Assembly: GCA_944325255.1 (NCBI GenBank)
Contig: CALUZH010000024.1
Span: forward strand, 31,718 to 95,717
Length of the DNA stretch: 64,000 bases
Direction: 5' to 3'
From: an uncultured Erysipelotrichaceae bacterium
GTDB taxonomy: Bacteria > Bacillota_I > Bacilli_A > Erysipelotrichales > Erysipelotrichaceae
The notes beneath the pieces were generated by a model that did not search any database, was not told where the DNA came from, and saw only the letters and a list, made by a program, of their open reading frames with translations. Position 1 is the first letter of the stretch, and each line of letters starts with the position of its first letter. Shown here piece by piece: positions 46,229 to 55,915 of the stretch. Both the position numbers and the translations under genes were made by a program.

Positions 46229-46345
46229 GCGTAAAAGGGAGTAGTTGACACTGCCCGTGTGATATAAGCCGTCAGGACGTTTGCAATAAAACCGGTTTTA
46301 TCTTAAATAACAAGACTTTTATCGCCATAGATAGAGGTCTTTTTA
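46229..46345 (+). promoter_or_regulatory. yybP-ykoY-like (Mn2+) riboswitch leader
   Basis: The leader has AAAAGGGAGTAG near its 5' end and AACAAGACTTTTATCG near its 3' end, both recognisable from the yybP-ykoY family, and the two ends pair to form P1 (GCG-TAAAAG with CTTTTATCGC). Internal GTCAGGAC lies in a further arm. The 3' strand of P1 is also the 5' arm of a perfect terminator, so the two folds exclude each other. The usual ACATACT segment is not obvious, hence moderate confidence in the family name but good confidence in a switch. Confidence 0.62.
46312..46345 (+). terminator. Riboswitch-controlled terminator before the antiporter gene
   Basis: AAGACTTTTATC pairs over 12 bp (two G-U) with GATAGAGGTCTT, 6-base loop, then five T. 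Confidence 0.85.
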
Positions 46346-46370
46346 TTTTGTTTATGAAGAAGGAGAAATT

Positions 46371-47288
46371 ATGGATTATTTGTTGCTGATTGTTGGTTTT
46401 GCCTGCCTTGTAAAGGGGGCAGACTGGTTTGTTGACGGTTCCTGCTCAATTGCGAGAATTTTAAAAGTACCGAGTGTTATTATCGGTCTTACGATTGTGG
46501 CTATGGGTACCAGCGCTCCCGAAACTTCGGTTTCGATTTCGGCTGCCTTGGTTGGCAATAATGATATTGCCATATCTAATGTCATCGGTTCTAATATTTT
46601 TAATGCCTTGGGAGTTGTCGGCCTTTGTGCCTTGCTTGCACCATTTATGACTGATTTAGGTATTTTAAAAAGAGATTTACCGATTAACTTTGTCGTTTCC
46701 GTTATTTTGACGATAATGATTGCCAATGGGGTCCTGGGTCGCTTGGAAGGTGCGATTCTGTTAATTCTTTTTGTGGCTTATATAGCTTGGATGGTCCGCG
46801 AAGCCTTGCGCAATCGTACAGATGGTGAAGATATCAAAGTTATGTCGCCGCTAAAAAGTGTTATCTTTGTCTTGTTAGGTTTAGCGGTGGTTATCTTGGG
46901 TGGCAATTTGGTTGTCACGCATGCCAGCAATATCGCCGTCAGTCTAGGCTTGAGTCAAAACTTCATCGGTTTGACAATTGTTGCCATCGGTACATCCTTG
47001 CCGGAACTTGTAACTTCAGTAGTGGCGGTATTTAAAAAACTTCCGGGCCTGGCCTTGGGCAATGCCATCGGCTCCAATATCTTCAATATTCTTTTCATAT
47101 TAGGGGCTTCATCACTTTTATCGCCTTTACATGTATTGAGCGAAAGTGTTATCGACGGTATAGTGATGATTGGGGTAGCCGTTATTATGTATCTTTTTGC
47201 CCGTTCCAAGAAAAGTTTTTCTCGTCTTGAAGGTATAATATGTGTGCTTTGTTATGTTGCATATACCGCTTATTTGTTTATTCGTTAA
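46371..47288 (+). CDS. CaCA-family cation antiporter (YrbG-like)
   Basis: A 305-residue membrane protein with two inverted alpha repeats: GLTIVAMGTSAPETSVS with NVIGSNIFN, and GLTIVAIGTSLPELVTS with NAIGSNIFN. These are the ion-binding signatures of K+-independent Na+/Ca2+ (or Ca2+/H+) exchangers. About ten spans. The upstream leader suggests a response to a divalent metal, so Mn2+ or Ca2+ export is likely. AAGGAGAAA ribosome site. Confidence 0.92.
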   Translation: MDYLLLIVGFACLVKGADWFVDGSCSIARILKVPSVIIGLTIVAMGTSAPETSVSISAALVGNNDIAISNVIGSNIFNALGVVGLCALLAPFMTDLGILKRDLPINFVVSVILTIMIANGVLGRLEGAILLILFVAYIAWMVREALRNRTDGEDIKVMSPLKSVIFVLLGLAVVILGGNLVVTHASNIAVSLGLSQNFIGLTIVAIGTSLPELVTSVVAVFKKLPGLALGNAIGSNIFNILFILGASSLLSPLHVLSESVIDGIVMIGVAVIMYLFARSKKSFSRLEGIICVLCYVAYTAYLFIR

Positions 47289-47296
47289 ATTTATTT

Positions 47297-47325
47297 AAGA
47301 AGGCGTCAAAAAAACGCCTTCTTTT
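47297..47325 (+). terminator. Terminator after the antiporter gene
   Basis: AAGAAGGCGT/ACGCCTTCTT stem with a 7-base loop and T run. Confidence 0.88.
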
Positions 47326-47347
47326 GCCTAAAAATTACTTAAAAGTA

Positions 47348-47377
47348 TTGACGCTCAACAGCCGTTTAGCGTAAAAT
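47348..47377 (+). promoter_or_regulatory. str operon promoter
   Basis: TTGACG and TAAAAT separated by 18 bases, 99 bases before rpsL. Confidence 0.7.
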
Positions 47378-47394
47378 TATAAAGCTTAGTGTAA

Positions 47395-47411
47395 AGATCC
47401 GATGAGGATCT
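47395..47411 (+). promoter_or_regulatory. Leader hairpin of the str operon
   Basis: AGATCC/GGATCT with a 5-base loop, in the untranslated leader. A second, weaker pairing (TACAC with GTGTG) follows at about 47433-47450. Could bind S12 or S7 for autogenous control, or just be structure; no known family recognised. Confidence 0.35.
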
Positions 47412-47476
47412 ATATATTATACGTAGGCATGGTACACTTGGTTGTGTGTGCATAAAAGAGATGAAAGGAGATATTG

Positions 47477-47887
47477 ATGCCAACAATTAACCAATTGGTT
47501 CGTAAGGGTCGTGAAGAAAAGACATACAAGTCTAAATCACCGGCTTTAAACCGGGGATTCAACTCTTTGAAATCACGTCCGATCAATCTTGCATCACCTC
47601 AAAAAAGAGGCGTTTGCACTCGTGTCGGTACAATGACACCGAAAAAGCCGAACTCGGCTTTGCGTAAGTATGCCCGTGTTCGTTTATCTAACGGCATGGA
47701 AGTTACTGCTTATATTCCGGGTATCGGCCATAACCTGCAAGAACATAGCGTCGTTTTGATCAGAGGCGGCCGGGTTAAGGACTTGCCGGGTGTTCGTTAC
47801 CACATTATTCGCGGAACCCTTGATTGCGCCGGTGTAAACAATCGTAAACAAGGACGTTCGCTTTACGGCACAAAACGGCCGAAGTAA
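47477..47887 (+). CDS. rpsL: 30S ribosomal protein S12
   Basis: 136 residues beginning [24 protein letters not shown] site. The two positions known for streptomycin resistance carry Lys (TPKKPNS and GRVKDLPG), the sensitive form. It shapes the decoding centre. First gene of rpsL-rpsG-fusA-tuf. Confidence 0.98.
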   Translation: MPTINQLVRKGREEKTYKSKSPALNRGFNSLKSRPINLASPQKRGVCTRVGTMTPKKPNSALRKYARVRLSNGMEVTAYIPGIGHNLQEHSVVLIRGGRVKDLPGVRYHIIRGTLDCAGVNNRKQGRSLYGTKRPK

Positions 47888-47893
47888 TCATGA

Positions 47894-48376
<483 letters not shown>

Positions 48377-48391
48377 TAGAAGGGGTACAGC

Positions 48392-50488
48392 ATGGCTCGT
48401 GAATTTTCATTAGAGAACACCAGAAATATCGGTATCATGGCGCACATCGATGCCGGTAAAACCACTTGTACCGAACGGATTTTGTTTTTTACCGGTAAAA
48501 CGCACAAGATCGGTGAAACTCATGACGGTGCCAGCCAAATGGACTGGATGGCCCAAGAACAGGAAAGAGGTATCACCATTACTTCTGCTGCTACCACCAC
48601 TTATTGGTCGGGTTCTAAGCATCAATTCCCGAACAATCGTGTCAATATTATCGATACACCGGGTCACGTTGACTTTACGGTTGAAGTTGAAAGATCATTG
48701 CGGGTTTTGGATGGTGCCGTAACGGTACTGGACTCCAAGGCCGGTGTTGAGCCGCAAACCGAAACCGTCTGGCGGCAGGCTACAACTTATAAAGTTCCGC
48801 GTATTGTTTTCTGTAATAAGATGGATGCTACCGGGGCTGACTTCATGATGTCGGTACGTTCTATCGGCGATCGTCTTGATGCCAAGGCTGCTGCCATCCA
48901 ATTGCCTATCGGTGCCGAAAATACCTTCCGCGGTATTATCGATATTATCGAAAGAAAACAATATATTTATAACAACGATGCCGGAACCGACATTACGGAA
49001 AGCGAAATTGACGATCAATATAAAGAAGAAGTTGAAACTTTGAGAGCTGAACTTATTGAAAAAGTTGCCGATTATGACGATGATGTCATGATGAAAGTTC
49101 TTGAAGGTGAAGAAGTTACTGTTCCGGAAATCAAGGCTGCTGTACGTAAGGCGGTATTGACCTCTGAATTCTTCCCGGTACTTTGCGGTTCGGCTTATAA
49201 AAATAAGGGTATTCAATTATTGCTAGATGCCGTTGTTGAATATTTGCCATCACCGGTAGATATTCCGGCTATTAAGGGTACTTTGGAAAACGGCGAAGAA
49301 GCTGAAAGACATGCTTCCGACGATGAACCGTTTGCCGCTTTGGCCTTTAAGGTTATGACTGACCCGTTTGTCGGACGTTTAACTTATTTCAGAGTCTACT
49401 CCGGTGTCGCTACAGCAGGAAGCTATGTATTAAATGCCACTAAGGACAAACGTGAACGTTTCGGCCGTATCGTGCAAATGCATGCCAATCACCGGGCAGA
49501 AATTGAAGAAGTTCATGCCGGTGATATCGCTGCTGCCGTCGGTTTAAAAGATACGACGACCGGTGATACGCTCTGTGATGAAAAACATCCGATTATTCTT
49601 GAATCCATGGTTTTCCCAGAACCGGTAATCCAAATGTCGGTTGAACCGAAAACCAAGGCTGACAGCGATAAAATGGGCTTGGCTTTGGCTAAATTGGCTG
49701 AAGAAGATCCGACTTTCAGAACCTTTACGGATGAAGAAACCGGGCAAACCATTATTGCCGGTATGGGTGAGCTCCACCTTGATATCATCGTTGACCGTTT
49801 AAAACGGGAATTCAAAGTTGAATGCAATGTCGGTGCTCCGCAAGTTGCCTTCCGTGAAACTATTCGTAAATCAGCAGAATGTGAAGGTAAGTTCATTCGT
49901 CAATCCGGTGGTCGTGGTCAATATGGTCACGTCTGGATTCGCTTTGAACCAAACGAAGAAGGCAAAGGCTTTGAATTTATTGATGCCATCGTGGGCGGTA
50001 CCGTTCCGCGTGAATATATCAAACCGACACAAGACGGTTTGGTCGCTGCCTTAAATAACGGTTTGGTTGCCGGTTATCCGGTTGTCGATATCAAAGCAAC
50101 CCTATTTGATGGTTCATACCATGATGTCGACTCTTCGGAAATGGCCTTTAAGATGGCTGCCAGCTTAGCTTTGAAAGAAGCTGCCAAGAAGTGTAATCCA
50201 GTAATCTTGGAACCGATTATGGACGTTGAAGTTATCGCGCCAAATGAGTACCTAGGTGCCATTATGGGTGATATTACAAAACGTCGCGGTCAAATCAGAG
50301 AACAAGAAGAACGCGGTAATGCCATTGCCGTACGTTGCTACGTACCGCTTTCGGAAATGTTCGGTTATTCGACTGACCTTCGTTCCTTTACTCAAGGCCG
50401 CGGTAACTACGTAATGCAGATGGATCATTATGCCGAAGTACCGAAGAGTATTGCTGAACAAATTATCAAGAAAAATGCGAAAGAATAA
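48392..50488 (+). CDS. fusA: Elongation factor G
   Basis: 698 residues, a normal EF-G. G domain motifs [20 protein letters not shown] and NKMD are followed by domains II-V. It drives ribosome translocation with GTP. GAAGGGG site 15 bases after rpsG. Confidence 0.98.
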   Translation: MAREFSLENTRNIGIMAHIDAGKTTCTERILFFTGKTHKIGETHDGASQMDWMAQEQERGITITSAATTTYWSGSKHQFPNNRVNIIDTPGHVDFTVEVERSLRVLDGAVTVLDSKAGVEPQTETVWRQATTYKVPRIVFCNKMDATGADFMMSVRSIGDRLDAKAAAIQLPIGAENTFRGIIDIIERKQYIYNNDAGTDITESEIDDQYKEEVETLRAELIEKVADYDDDVMMKVLEGEEVTVPEIKAAVRKAVLTSEFFPVLCGSAYKNKGIQLLLDAVVEYLPSPVDIPAIKGTLENGEEAERHASDDEPFAALAFKVMTDPFVGRLTYFRVYSGVATAGSYVLNATKDKRERFGRIVQMHANHRAEIEEVHAGDIAAAVGLKDTTTGDTLCDEKHPIILESMVFPEPVIQMSVEPKTKADSDKMGLALAKLAEEDPTFRTFTDEETGQTIIAGMGELHLDIIVDRLKREFKVECNVGAPQVAFRETIRKSAECEGKFIRQSGGRGQYGHVWIRFEPNEEGKGFEFIDAIVGGTVPREYIKPTQDGLVAALNNGLVAGYPVVDIKATLFDGSYHDVDSSEMAFKMAASLALKEAAKKCNPVILEPIMDVEVIAPNEYLGAIMGDITKRRGQIREQEERGNAIAVRCYVPLSEMFGYSTDLRSFTQGRGNYVMQMDHYAEVPKSIAEQIIKKNAKE

Positions 50489-50517
50489 TTGAATTTAGCT
50501 TTTATTTAATTTAAAAT
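50489..50517 (+). promoter_or_regulatory. Internal promoter of tuf
   Basis: TTGAAT and TAAAAT with a 17-base spacer, starting right after the fusA stop. Gives tuf its own expression. Confidence 0.65.
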
Positions 50518-50546
50518 AGTTATTGACTAATAGGAGGAAATCTGAA

Positions 50547-51731
50547 ATGGCTAAAGAAAAATTCGATAGATCGAAAACTCACGTAAATATCGGAACTATC
50601 GGTCACGTTGACCATGGTAAGACCACTTTGACTGCCGCTATTACTAAGCGCTTATCAGAAAAGGGTCAAGCTGAATTCCGCGCTTACGACCAAATCGACG
50701 GTGCACCGGAAGAAAAACAACGTGGTATTACTATCAATACTGCTCACGTTGAATACCAAACTGACAAACGTCACTATGCCCACGTAGACTGCCCGGGCCA
50801 CGCCGACTATGTTAAAAACATGATCACCGGTGCTGCTCAAATGGACGGTGCTATCTTGGTTGTTGCCGCATCTGACGGACCGATGCCGCAAACTCGTGAA
50901 CACATCTTGTTGGCAAGACAGGTTGGTGTTCCTTACATCGTTGTCTTCTTGAACAAATGCGACATGGTTGACGATGAAGAATTGATCGACCTTGTTGAAA
51001 TGGAAGTACGTGACCTCTTAACTGAATACGGTTTTGATGGCGAAAATACTCCGGTTATCCGTGGTTCAGCTCTTAAAGCTTTGGAAGGTGATCCGAAGTG
51101 GCAAGAAAAGATCGATGAGTTGATGGATGCTGTTGATACTTACATCCCTGATCCGGTTCGTGATATCGATAAACCGTTCTTGATGTCTGTAGAAGACGTA
51201 TTCACTATCACCGGTCGTGGTACCGTTGCTACCGGACGTGTTGAACGTGGTGTTGCTCACTTAAATGATGAAGTTGAAATCGTTGGTATCAAACCGACTA
51301 AGAAGACGGTTATTACTGGTCTTGAAATGTTCCGTAAACAATTAGACCAAGCTGAAGCTGGTGACAATATCGGTGCCTTGCTTCGTGGTGTTAACCGTGA
51401 CGAAGTTGAAAGAGGACAAGTATTAGCAAAACCAGGTACGGTTACTCCGCACACTGTCTTCAAAGCTCAAGTTTATATCTTGACTAAGGAAGAAGGCGGA
51501 CGTCATACTCCATTTGTTTCCCACTACCGTCCACAATTCTACTTCCGTACTACTGATGTTACTGGTGTTATCGAATTACCGGAAGGTGTTGAAATGGTAA
51601 TGCCTGGTGACCACGTTGAAATGACTGTTGAATTGATCGCTCCGATCGCTATTGAAAACGGTACTAAGTTCTCAATTCGTGAAGGCGGTAGAACTGTCGG
51701 TTCAGGCAACGTTACTGAAGTAGTTAAATAA
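50547..51731 (+). CDS. tuf: Elongation factor Tu
   Basis: 394 residues starting [16 protein letters not shown], with [18 protein letters not shown] and NKCD. Delivers aminoacyl-tRNA to the ribosome. TAGGAGGAAA site; ATG 50547. Codon choice is more selected (e.g. GAA, GGT, CGT) than in neighbours, as expected of a highly expressed gene. Confidence 0.98.
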   Translation: MAKEKFDRSKTHVNIGTIGHVDHGKTTLTAAITKRLSEKGQAEFRAYDQIDGAPEEKQRGITINTAHVEYQTDKRHYAHVDCPGHADYVKNMITGAAQMDGAILVVAASDGPMPQTREHILLARQVGVPYIVVFLNKCDMVDDEELIDLVEMEVRDLLTEYGFDGENTPVIRGSALKALEGDPKWQEKIDELMDAVDTYIPDPVRDIDKPFLMSVEDVFTITGRGTVATGRVERGVAHLNDEVEIVGIKPTKKTVITGLEMFRKQLDQAEAGDNIGALLRGVNRDEVERGQVLAKPGTVTPHTVFKAQVYILTKEEGGRHTPFVSHYRPQFYFRTTDVTGVIELPEGVEMVMPGDHVEMTVELIAPIAIENGTKFSIREGGRTVGSGNVTEVVK

Positions 51732-51758
51732 GTTTTAAAGAATTAAAACAGAAATAAT

Positions 51759-51781
51759 AAAACCTCGAATATCGAGGTTTT
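51759..51781 (+). terminator. Terminator after tuf
   Basis: AAAACCTCGA/TCGAGGTTTT stem with a short loop and T-rich tail. Confidence 0.85.
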
Positions 51782-51798
51782 ATTTATGGGGTACTTAT

Positions 51799-52320
51799 AT
51801 GATTCATGAAAATATTCGCAAGATCTGTCTGAGTGCTGTTTTTTTGGCCTTGGGTTTGGTCTTGCCTTTCTTGACCGGTCAGATACCGGAAATCGGCAAC
51901 TTACTTTTGCCGATGCATCTACCTATTTTATTATGCGGCTTATTATGCGATCCGAAATTCGGTCTTTTGCTTGGTCTTATCTGTCCGCTTTTAAGACACC
52001 TTTTATTTCAAATGCCGCCTTTAAATTCAGCTATTCCGATGGCTTTTGAGTTAGCTGCCTATGGCTTTATTATCGGCTTTATTTTTAAGAATTCCAAACA
52101 AGGGATTAAGGATGCCTATATTGCCTTGATCATTGCCATGCTTGGTGGTCGTGTGGTTTTAGCCCTTGCCCAAATATTATTTTATAATATTAACGGCAGC
52201 GGCTTTAGTTTTACAGTTTTTTTGGCCGGCGCCTTTAGTCAAGCTATTCCCGGTATTATCTTACAATTGGCTATTGTGCCTTTCTTAGCGATTTTATTAA
52301 AGAGGTATATTCATGTTTAG
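51799..52320 (+). CDS. ECF transporter S component, substrate unknown
   Basis: 173 residues with about six membrane helices. The segment LLPMHLPILLCGLLCDPKFGLLLGL followed by MPP and ELAAYGFIIGF is like S components of the PanT/HmpT/ThiW sort. It would capture a vitamin or precursor and pair with the shared EcfA/EcfT module. It overlaps a kinase gene by 8 bases, so the imported molecule is probably phosphorylated. Confidence 0.83.
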   Translation: MIHENIRKICLSAVFLALGLVLPFLTGQIPEIGNLLLPMHLPILLCGLLCDPKFGLLLGLICPLLRHLLFQMPPLNSAIPMAFELAAYGFIIGFIFKNSKQGIKDAYIALIIAMLGGRVVLALAQILFYNINGSGFSFTVFLAGAFSQAIPGIILQLAIVPFLAILLKRYIHV

Positions 52321-52879
52321 TCTATATAATGATATTTTAAATATCGTTAAAGAAGTTCTTCAATCCCAGGACTATTTCTATATCGGCATTGATGGCGATG
52401 CCGGGGCCGGTAAAAGTACCTTAGCCAAGGATTTAGCTAAAGTCCTTGATGGCGATATTATTGCGATGGATGATTTTTTCTTGCCCTTAGAAAAACGGAG
52501 TGCTGAGCGTTTAAATATGCCCGGCGGCAATATTGATTATGAACGTTTTATCGAAGAAATATATGATCATCGCTGGGATAAGTCTTTTAAGCATTGTCGT
52601 TATGATTGCCATTTAGGCAAAATGACGGCTTATAAAGAGATAATTAAAAAAGCAGTTATTATAATTGAAGGCAGCTATGCTCTTCATCCTAAGTTTCGTG
52701 ATCTTTATGATCTTAATATTTATATGCAAGTGAGTGAAGAACTGCAAAAAAGCCGGATTAAAGAAAGAAATCCGGAAGATTATGATCATTTTATTAATCA
52801 GTGGATTCCTATGGAAAAAGCTTATTTTGCCGCTACCAAACCGCTTGAAATCAGCGATATTTCCATCTTAACCGAATAG
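52313..52879 (+). CDS. P-loop kinase, uridine kinase-like
   Basis: 188 residues with Walker A GIDGDAGAGKSTLAK, DDFFLP after it, and IIIEGSYALHP. Related to uridine kinase, phosphoribulokinase and pantothenate kinase CoaA. The overlap with the ECF S component suggests that it traps the imported vitamin or nucleoside by phosphorylation. Substrate cannot be named. Confidence 0.83.
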   Translation: MFSLYNDILNIVKEVLQSQDYFYIGIDGDAGAGKSTLAKDLAKVLDGDIIAMDDFFLPLEKRSAERLNMPGGNIDYERFIEEIYDHRWDKSFKHCRYDCHLGKMTAYKEIIKKAVIIIEGSYALHPKFRDLYDLNIYMQVSEELQKSRIKERNPEDYDHFINQWIPMEKAYFAATKPLEISDISILTE

Positions 52880-52900
52880 AAGGCTCAGGCCTTCTTTTTT
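52878..52900 (+). terminator. Terminator after the kinase gene
   Basis: AGAAGGC/GCCTTCT stem followed by T run. Confidence 0.85.
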
Positions 52901-52902
52901 TC

Positions 52903-52953
52903 TTGACTTTCATTGTTTGTTAGATTAAACTAATACATGTTAGAAAAGACTAA
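52903..52953 (+). promoter_or_regulatory. feo promoter with two palindromic operators
   Basis: TTGACT and TAAACT are 17 bases apart. Box 1 (TTAGATTAAACTAA, 52920-52933) covers the -10; box 2 (TTAGAAAAGACTAA, 52940-52953) starts exactly 20 bases later, on the same helix face. The TTAG-N6-CTAA form resembles DtxR/IdeR/MntR-type sites, so iron-loaded repressor should block transcription. Confidence 0.75.
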
Positions 52954-52969
52954 CGAAGGAGGATTAGAT

Positions 52970-53179
52970 ATGCCGTTAATTTATGCTGATCCGGGTAAGA
53001 CTTATCGTATTGTACGAATAAGCGGCCAGGATAAAGTAAAAACACACTTACGGAATATGGGCTTGGTGGAGAATGAAACCATTTCGGTTATCACCAGTAT
53101 CAACGGTAATTTGATTGTTGAAGTAAAAGGTGTGCGCATCGCCCTTGATCGCTCCTTGGCCGGTCGAATTTCTGTTTAA
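52970..53179 (+). CDS. feoA: FeoA family protein (first copy)
   Basis: 69 residues of SH3-like FeoA fold (GKTYRIVRISGQDKVKTHLRNMGLVENETI, shown in part by LRNMGL). Small cytosolic partner of FeoB. ATG 52970 follows GAAGGAGG. One of two adjacent feoA genes. Confidence 0.93.
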   Translation: MPLIYADPGKTYRIVRISGQDKVKTHLRNMGLVENETISVITSINGNLIVEVKGVRIALDRSLAGRISV

Positions 53180-53192
53180 AAGGAGGGGACGC

Positions 53193-53414
53193 ATGAAAAC
53201 GTTGAAAGATTGCAAACCGGGGGACACCATTACCGTATTGCGGATTATGGGAAGCGGTCCGGTAAAACGTCGCATCATGGACATGGGGATTACCAAGGGT
53301 GTTGAGATTATGGTTCGTAAAGTAGCACCTTTAGGGGATCCGATGGAGCTTAATCTGCGAGGATATGAATTATCCTTGCGTAAGTCGGATGCGGAAATGA
53401 TCGAGGTTGTATAA
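53193..53414 (+). CDS. feoA: FeoA family protein (second copy)
   Basis: 73 residues, MKTLKDCKPGDTITV, RIMDMGITKGVEI, closing with LSLRKSDAEMIEV. AAGGAGG site 13 bases after the first feoA. Tandem FeoA proteins before FeoB occur in several Bacillota. Confidence 0.94.
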   Translation: MKTLKDCKPGDTITVLRIMGSGPVKRRIMDMGITKGVEIMVRKVAPLGDPMELNLRGYELSLRKSDAEMIEVV

Positions 53415-53433
53415 AAATTTTTTTAATTGAATG

Positions 53434-53447
53434 TTAGTTTAAACTAA
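53434..53447 (+). promoter_or_regulatory. Third palindromic operator, before feoB
   Basis: A perfect palindrome TTAGTTTAAACTAA in the feoA-feoB gap, matching the two boxes upstream. It may add control of a promoter inside the operon. Confidence 0.7.
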
Positions 53448-53465
53448 TTAGGAGGGGAAAGAAAA

Positions 53466-55631
53466 ATGATCCATATAGCATTAGCTGGTAACCCCAATTC
53501 CGGTAAGACGACACTGTTTAATGCCTTGACCGGCACTTATCAGAAAGTCGGTAACTGGCCGGGGGTAACGGTTGAAAAAAAAGAAGGACATCTTAAAAAT
53601 AACAGTTCGGTAATTATTCAGGACTTGCCGGGAATCTATTCACTTTCACCATATTCTTTGGAAGAGGTAGTTGCCCGTAATTATTTGGTCAATGATAAAC
53701 CTGATGCCATCATCAATATTGTTGACGGTACCAATATCGAAAGAAACTTATATTTGACAAGCCAGCTCATGGAATTGCATATTCCGTTAGTTGTCGCGAT
53801 TAATATGGCTGATTTGGTCCGTAAAAATAATGATAACATTGATATTGATGCCTTAAGCAAGGCCTTAGGTGTAGAAGTAGTTGAAATCTCGGCCTTAAAG
53901 AATGAAAATATCGATTCTTTGATCGCTAAAGCCATCAAGGCGGCAGAAGACAAGAAAGCAACTGCGCCATTGAATATTTTTACAGATGATGTAGCTTCAG
54001 CCCTGGATGAGATAAAGGGTTTAATCAAAGATACGGTTGATGGACAATATCTTGATTATTATGCCGTCAAGTTCTTTGAAAAAGATGAAAAAATAAGCAA
54101 AGAGCTTAAATTAAAGACGGATAGTGAAGTCAAGATTCAAGAAATAGTTGCCAATGTCGAAAATAAGCATGATGATGACAGTGAAAGTATTATTACTTCC
54201 ATGCGTTATAAGACCATTGGTGAAATTGTCGGACAAAGTGTCACTAAGGGTCGCAAGAAACATGAATTAAGTTTTTCAGATAAAATTGATAAAATCGTAA
54301 CCAATCGAATTTTGGCATTGCCGATCTTTGTCTTGATTATGATCGTTGTTTATACCATTGCGATGGGCTCAACCGATTTTTCTATCGGTACCATGGGTAC
54401 CGATTGGGCTAATGATGTCTTATTCGGTGAGATTGTACCTAATTTCTTTGATGGTATCTTAACATCTTTAGGCGTAAGCGGAGCCCTTTATTCTTTAATT
54501 ATGGATGGTATTATTGGCGGTGTTGGTGCCGTATTGGGCTTTGTACCGCAAATTTTGGTCCTTTTCCTCTTACTTTCGATAATGGAAGATTGCGGATATA
54601 TGGCCAGAGTTGCCTTTATCATGGATAGAATTTTCAGGCGTTTCGGTTTGTCCGGTAAAAGTTTTATTCCGCTTTTGGTCGCTACCGGTTGTGGTGTTCC
54701 GGGTATTATGGCTTCAAGAACCATTGAACAGGACAGAGACCGTAAAATGACGATTATGACTACCGGTTTTATTCCCTGCGGGGCTAAGATGCCGATTATC
54801 GGTTTATTTGCCGGTGCGGTATTCGGCAATAATCCTTTAGTTGCCGCATCAGCCTTCTTTATCGGTATTGCCGCGGTCGTTGTTTCCGGTATTATCTTGA
54901 AAAAGACCAAGCGATTTGCCGGCGAACCGGCGCCGTTTGTAATGGAATTACCGCCATATCATTTACCTTCCATAACTAATGTATGGCATTCTACCTGGGA
55001 AAGAGGATGGTCTTTCATCAGACGTGCCGGTACGGTAATTTTAATCAGTTCCATTATTCTATGGTTCTTGCAAGGATTTGGTTTTGTCGATGGCAGCTTC
55101 CAAATGGTTGAAGACAACAATACTTCCTTATTGGCAGCCTTGGGCAATGCGATCGCCTGGATATTCTATCCGCTCGGTTGGGTTGGCGAAATGGCCTGGA
55201 AGGCGACAGTGGCAACCATTACCGGTCTTATTGCCAAGGAAGAAGTCGTCAATACCTTAGGTGTCTTGTATCATTATGCCGGTGAAATTTCGGAAAACGG
55301 TGAAGAAATCTGGACACTGGTGGGTAATGACTTTACGGCCTTATCTGCCTACAGCTTCATGATCTTCAATCTCTTATGTGCTCCATGTTTTGCTGCAATG
55401 GGTGCCATTAAGCGGGAAATGAATAATGGCAAGTGGACAGCCTTCGCTATTGCTTATATGTGTGTATTTGCCTATGTAATTGCGATGATTGTTTACCAGA
55501 TCGGCGGATTATTTACCGGTGAAGTAAGCTTTGGTGTCTTCAGTGTTATTGCCATCGTCCTTTTAGGCACAATCATTTATCTCTTATTCAGAAAGGGATA
55601 TAATGAACCTAAAGAGGTATTAAAGAAATAG
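53466..55631 (+). CDS. feoB: Ferrous iron transporter FeoB
   Basis: 721 residues. N-terminal G domain with GNPNSGKTTLFNAL, DLPGIYSLS, a charged helical linker, then a membrane domain of two Gate motifs (GCGVPGIMASRTI and the later C-containing segment LLCAPCFAAMGAIKRE). Imports Fe2+. GGAGGGG site. Confidence 0.97.
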   Translation: MIHIALAGNPNSGKTTLFNALTGTYQKVGNWPGVTVEKKEGHLKNNSSVIIQDLPGIYSLSPYSLEEVVARNYLVNDKPDAIINIVDGTNIERNLYLTSQLMELHIPLVVAINMADLVRKNNDNIDIDALSKALGVEVVEISALKNENIDSLIAKAIKAAEDKKATAPLNIFTDDVASALDEIKGLIKDTVDGQYLDYYAVKFFEKDEKISKELKLKTDSEVKIQEIVANVENKHDDDSESIITSMRYKTIGEIVGQSVTKGRKKHELSFSDKIDKIVTNRILALPIFVLIMIVVYTIAMGSTDFSIGTMGTDWANDVLFGEIVPNFFDGILTSLGVSGALYSLIMDGIIGGVGAVLGFVPQILVLFLLLSIMEDCGYMARVAFIMDRIFRRFGLSGKSFIPLLVATGCGVPGIMASRTIEQDRDRKMTIMTTGFIPCGAKMPIIGLFAGAVFGNNPLVAASAFFIGIAAVVVSGIILKKTKRFAGEPAPFVMELPPYHLPSITNVWHSTWERGWSFIRRAGTVILISSIILWFLQGFGFVDGSFQMVEDNNTSLLAALGNAIAWIFYPLGWVGEMAWKATVATITGLIAKEEVVNTLGVLYHYAGEISENGEEIWTLVGNDFTALSAYSFMIFNLLCAPCFAAMGAIKREMNNGKWTAFAIAYMCVFAYVIAMIVYQIGGLFTGEVSFGVFSVIAIVLLGTIIYLLFRKGYNEPKEVLKK

Positions 55632-55632
55632 T

Positions 55633-55800
55633 ATGGGTGATGTGATTGTTATAATTGCTTTGATGATGATTGTCGGATTTGCGGTAAGATCAATAATGAA
55701 GAAAAATTACAGCTGTAATGGTGATTGCAGTCATTGCAATGGTTCATGTCACGTCGATTTTAAAGCGATCCGTAAAAGTATCAAAGAGAGTAATCAATAA
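55633..55800 (+). CDS. FeoB-associated Cys-rich small membrane protein
   Basis: 55 residues: one membrane helix (VIVIIALMMIVGFAV) then a Cys-rich loop C31-x3-C35-x2-C38-x3-C42 (SCNGDCSHCNGSC) and a basic tail. One base after feoB. This matches the FeoB-associated Cys-rich protein family, possibly a FeoC-like partner or metal binder. Confidence 0.88.
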   Translation: MGDVIVIIALMMIVGFAVRSIMKKNYSCNGDCSHCNGSCHVDFKAIRKSIKESNQ

Positions 55801-55823
55801 TTAAATTGATTTTATAAGGATTA

Positions 55824-55865
55824 AAAAAGCTCAAACCGATCTTTAGATTAAAGTTTGAGCTTTTT
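55824..55865. terminator. Terminator after the feo operon
   Basis: AAAAAGCTCAAAC/GTTTGAGCTTTTT, 13 bp; works on both strands. Confidence 0.88.
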
Positions 55866-55891
55866 ATTATATCTAAACAAATAGGATTTAA

Positions 55892-55915
55892 AAAAGGAGC
55901 ATTCGTGCTCCTTTT
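55892..55915 (-). terminator. Terminator of the CofE-like gene
   Basis: AAAAGGAGC/GCTCCTTTT stem with a 6-base loop; T run on the minus strand. Confidence 0.85.

Noticed and set aside
52920..52953. Fur boxes before feoA
   Set aside because: The sites are TTAG-N6-CTAA palindromes and lack the GATAATGAT-type repeats of Fur boxes.
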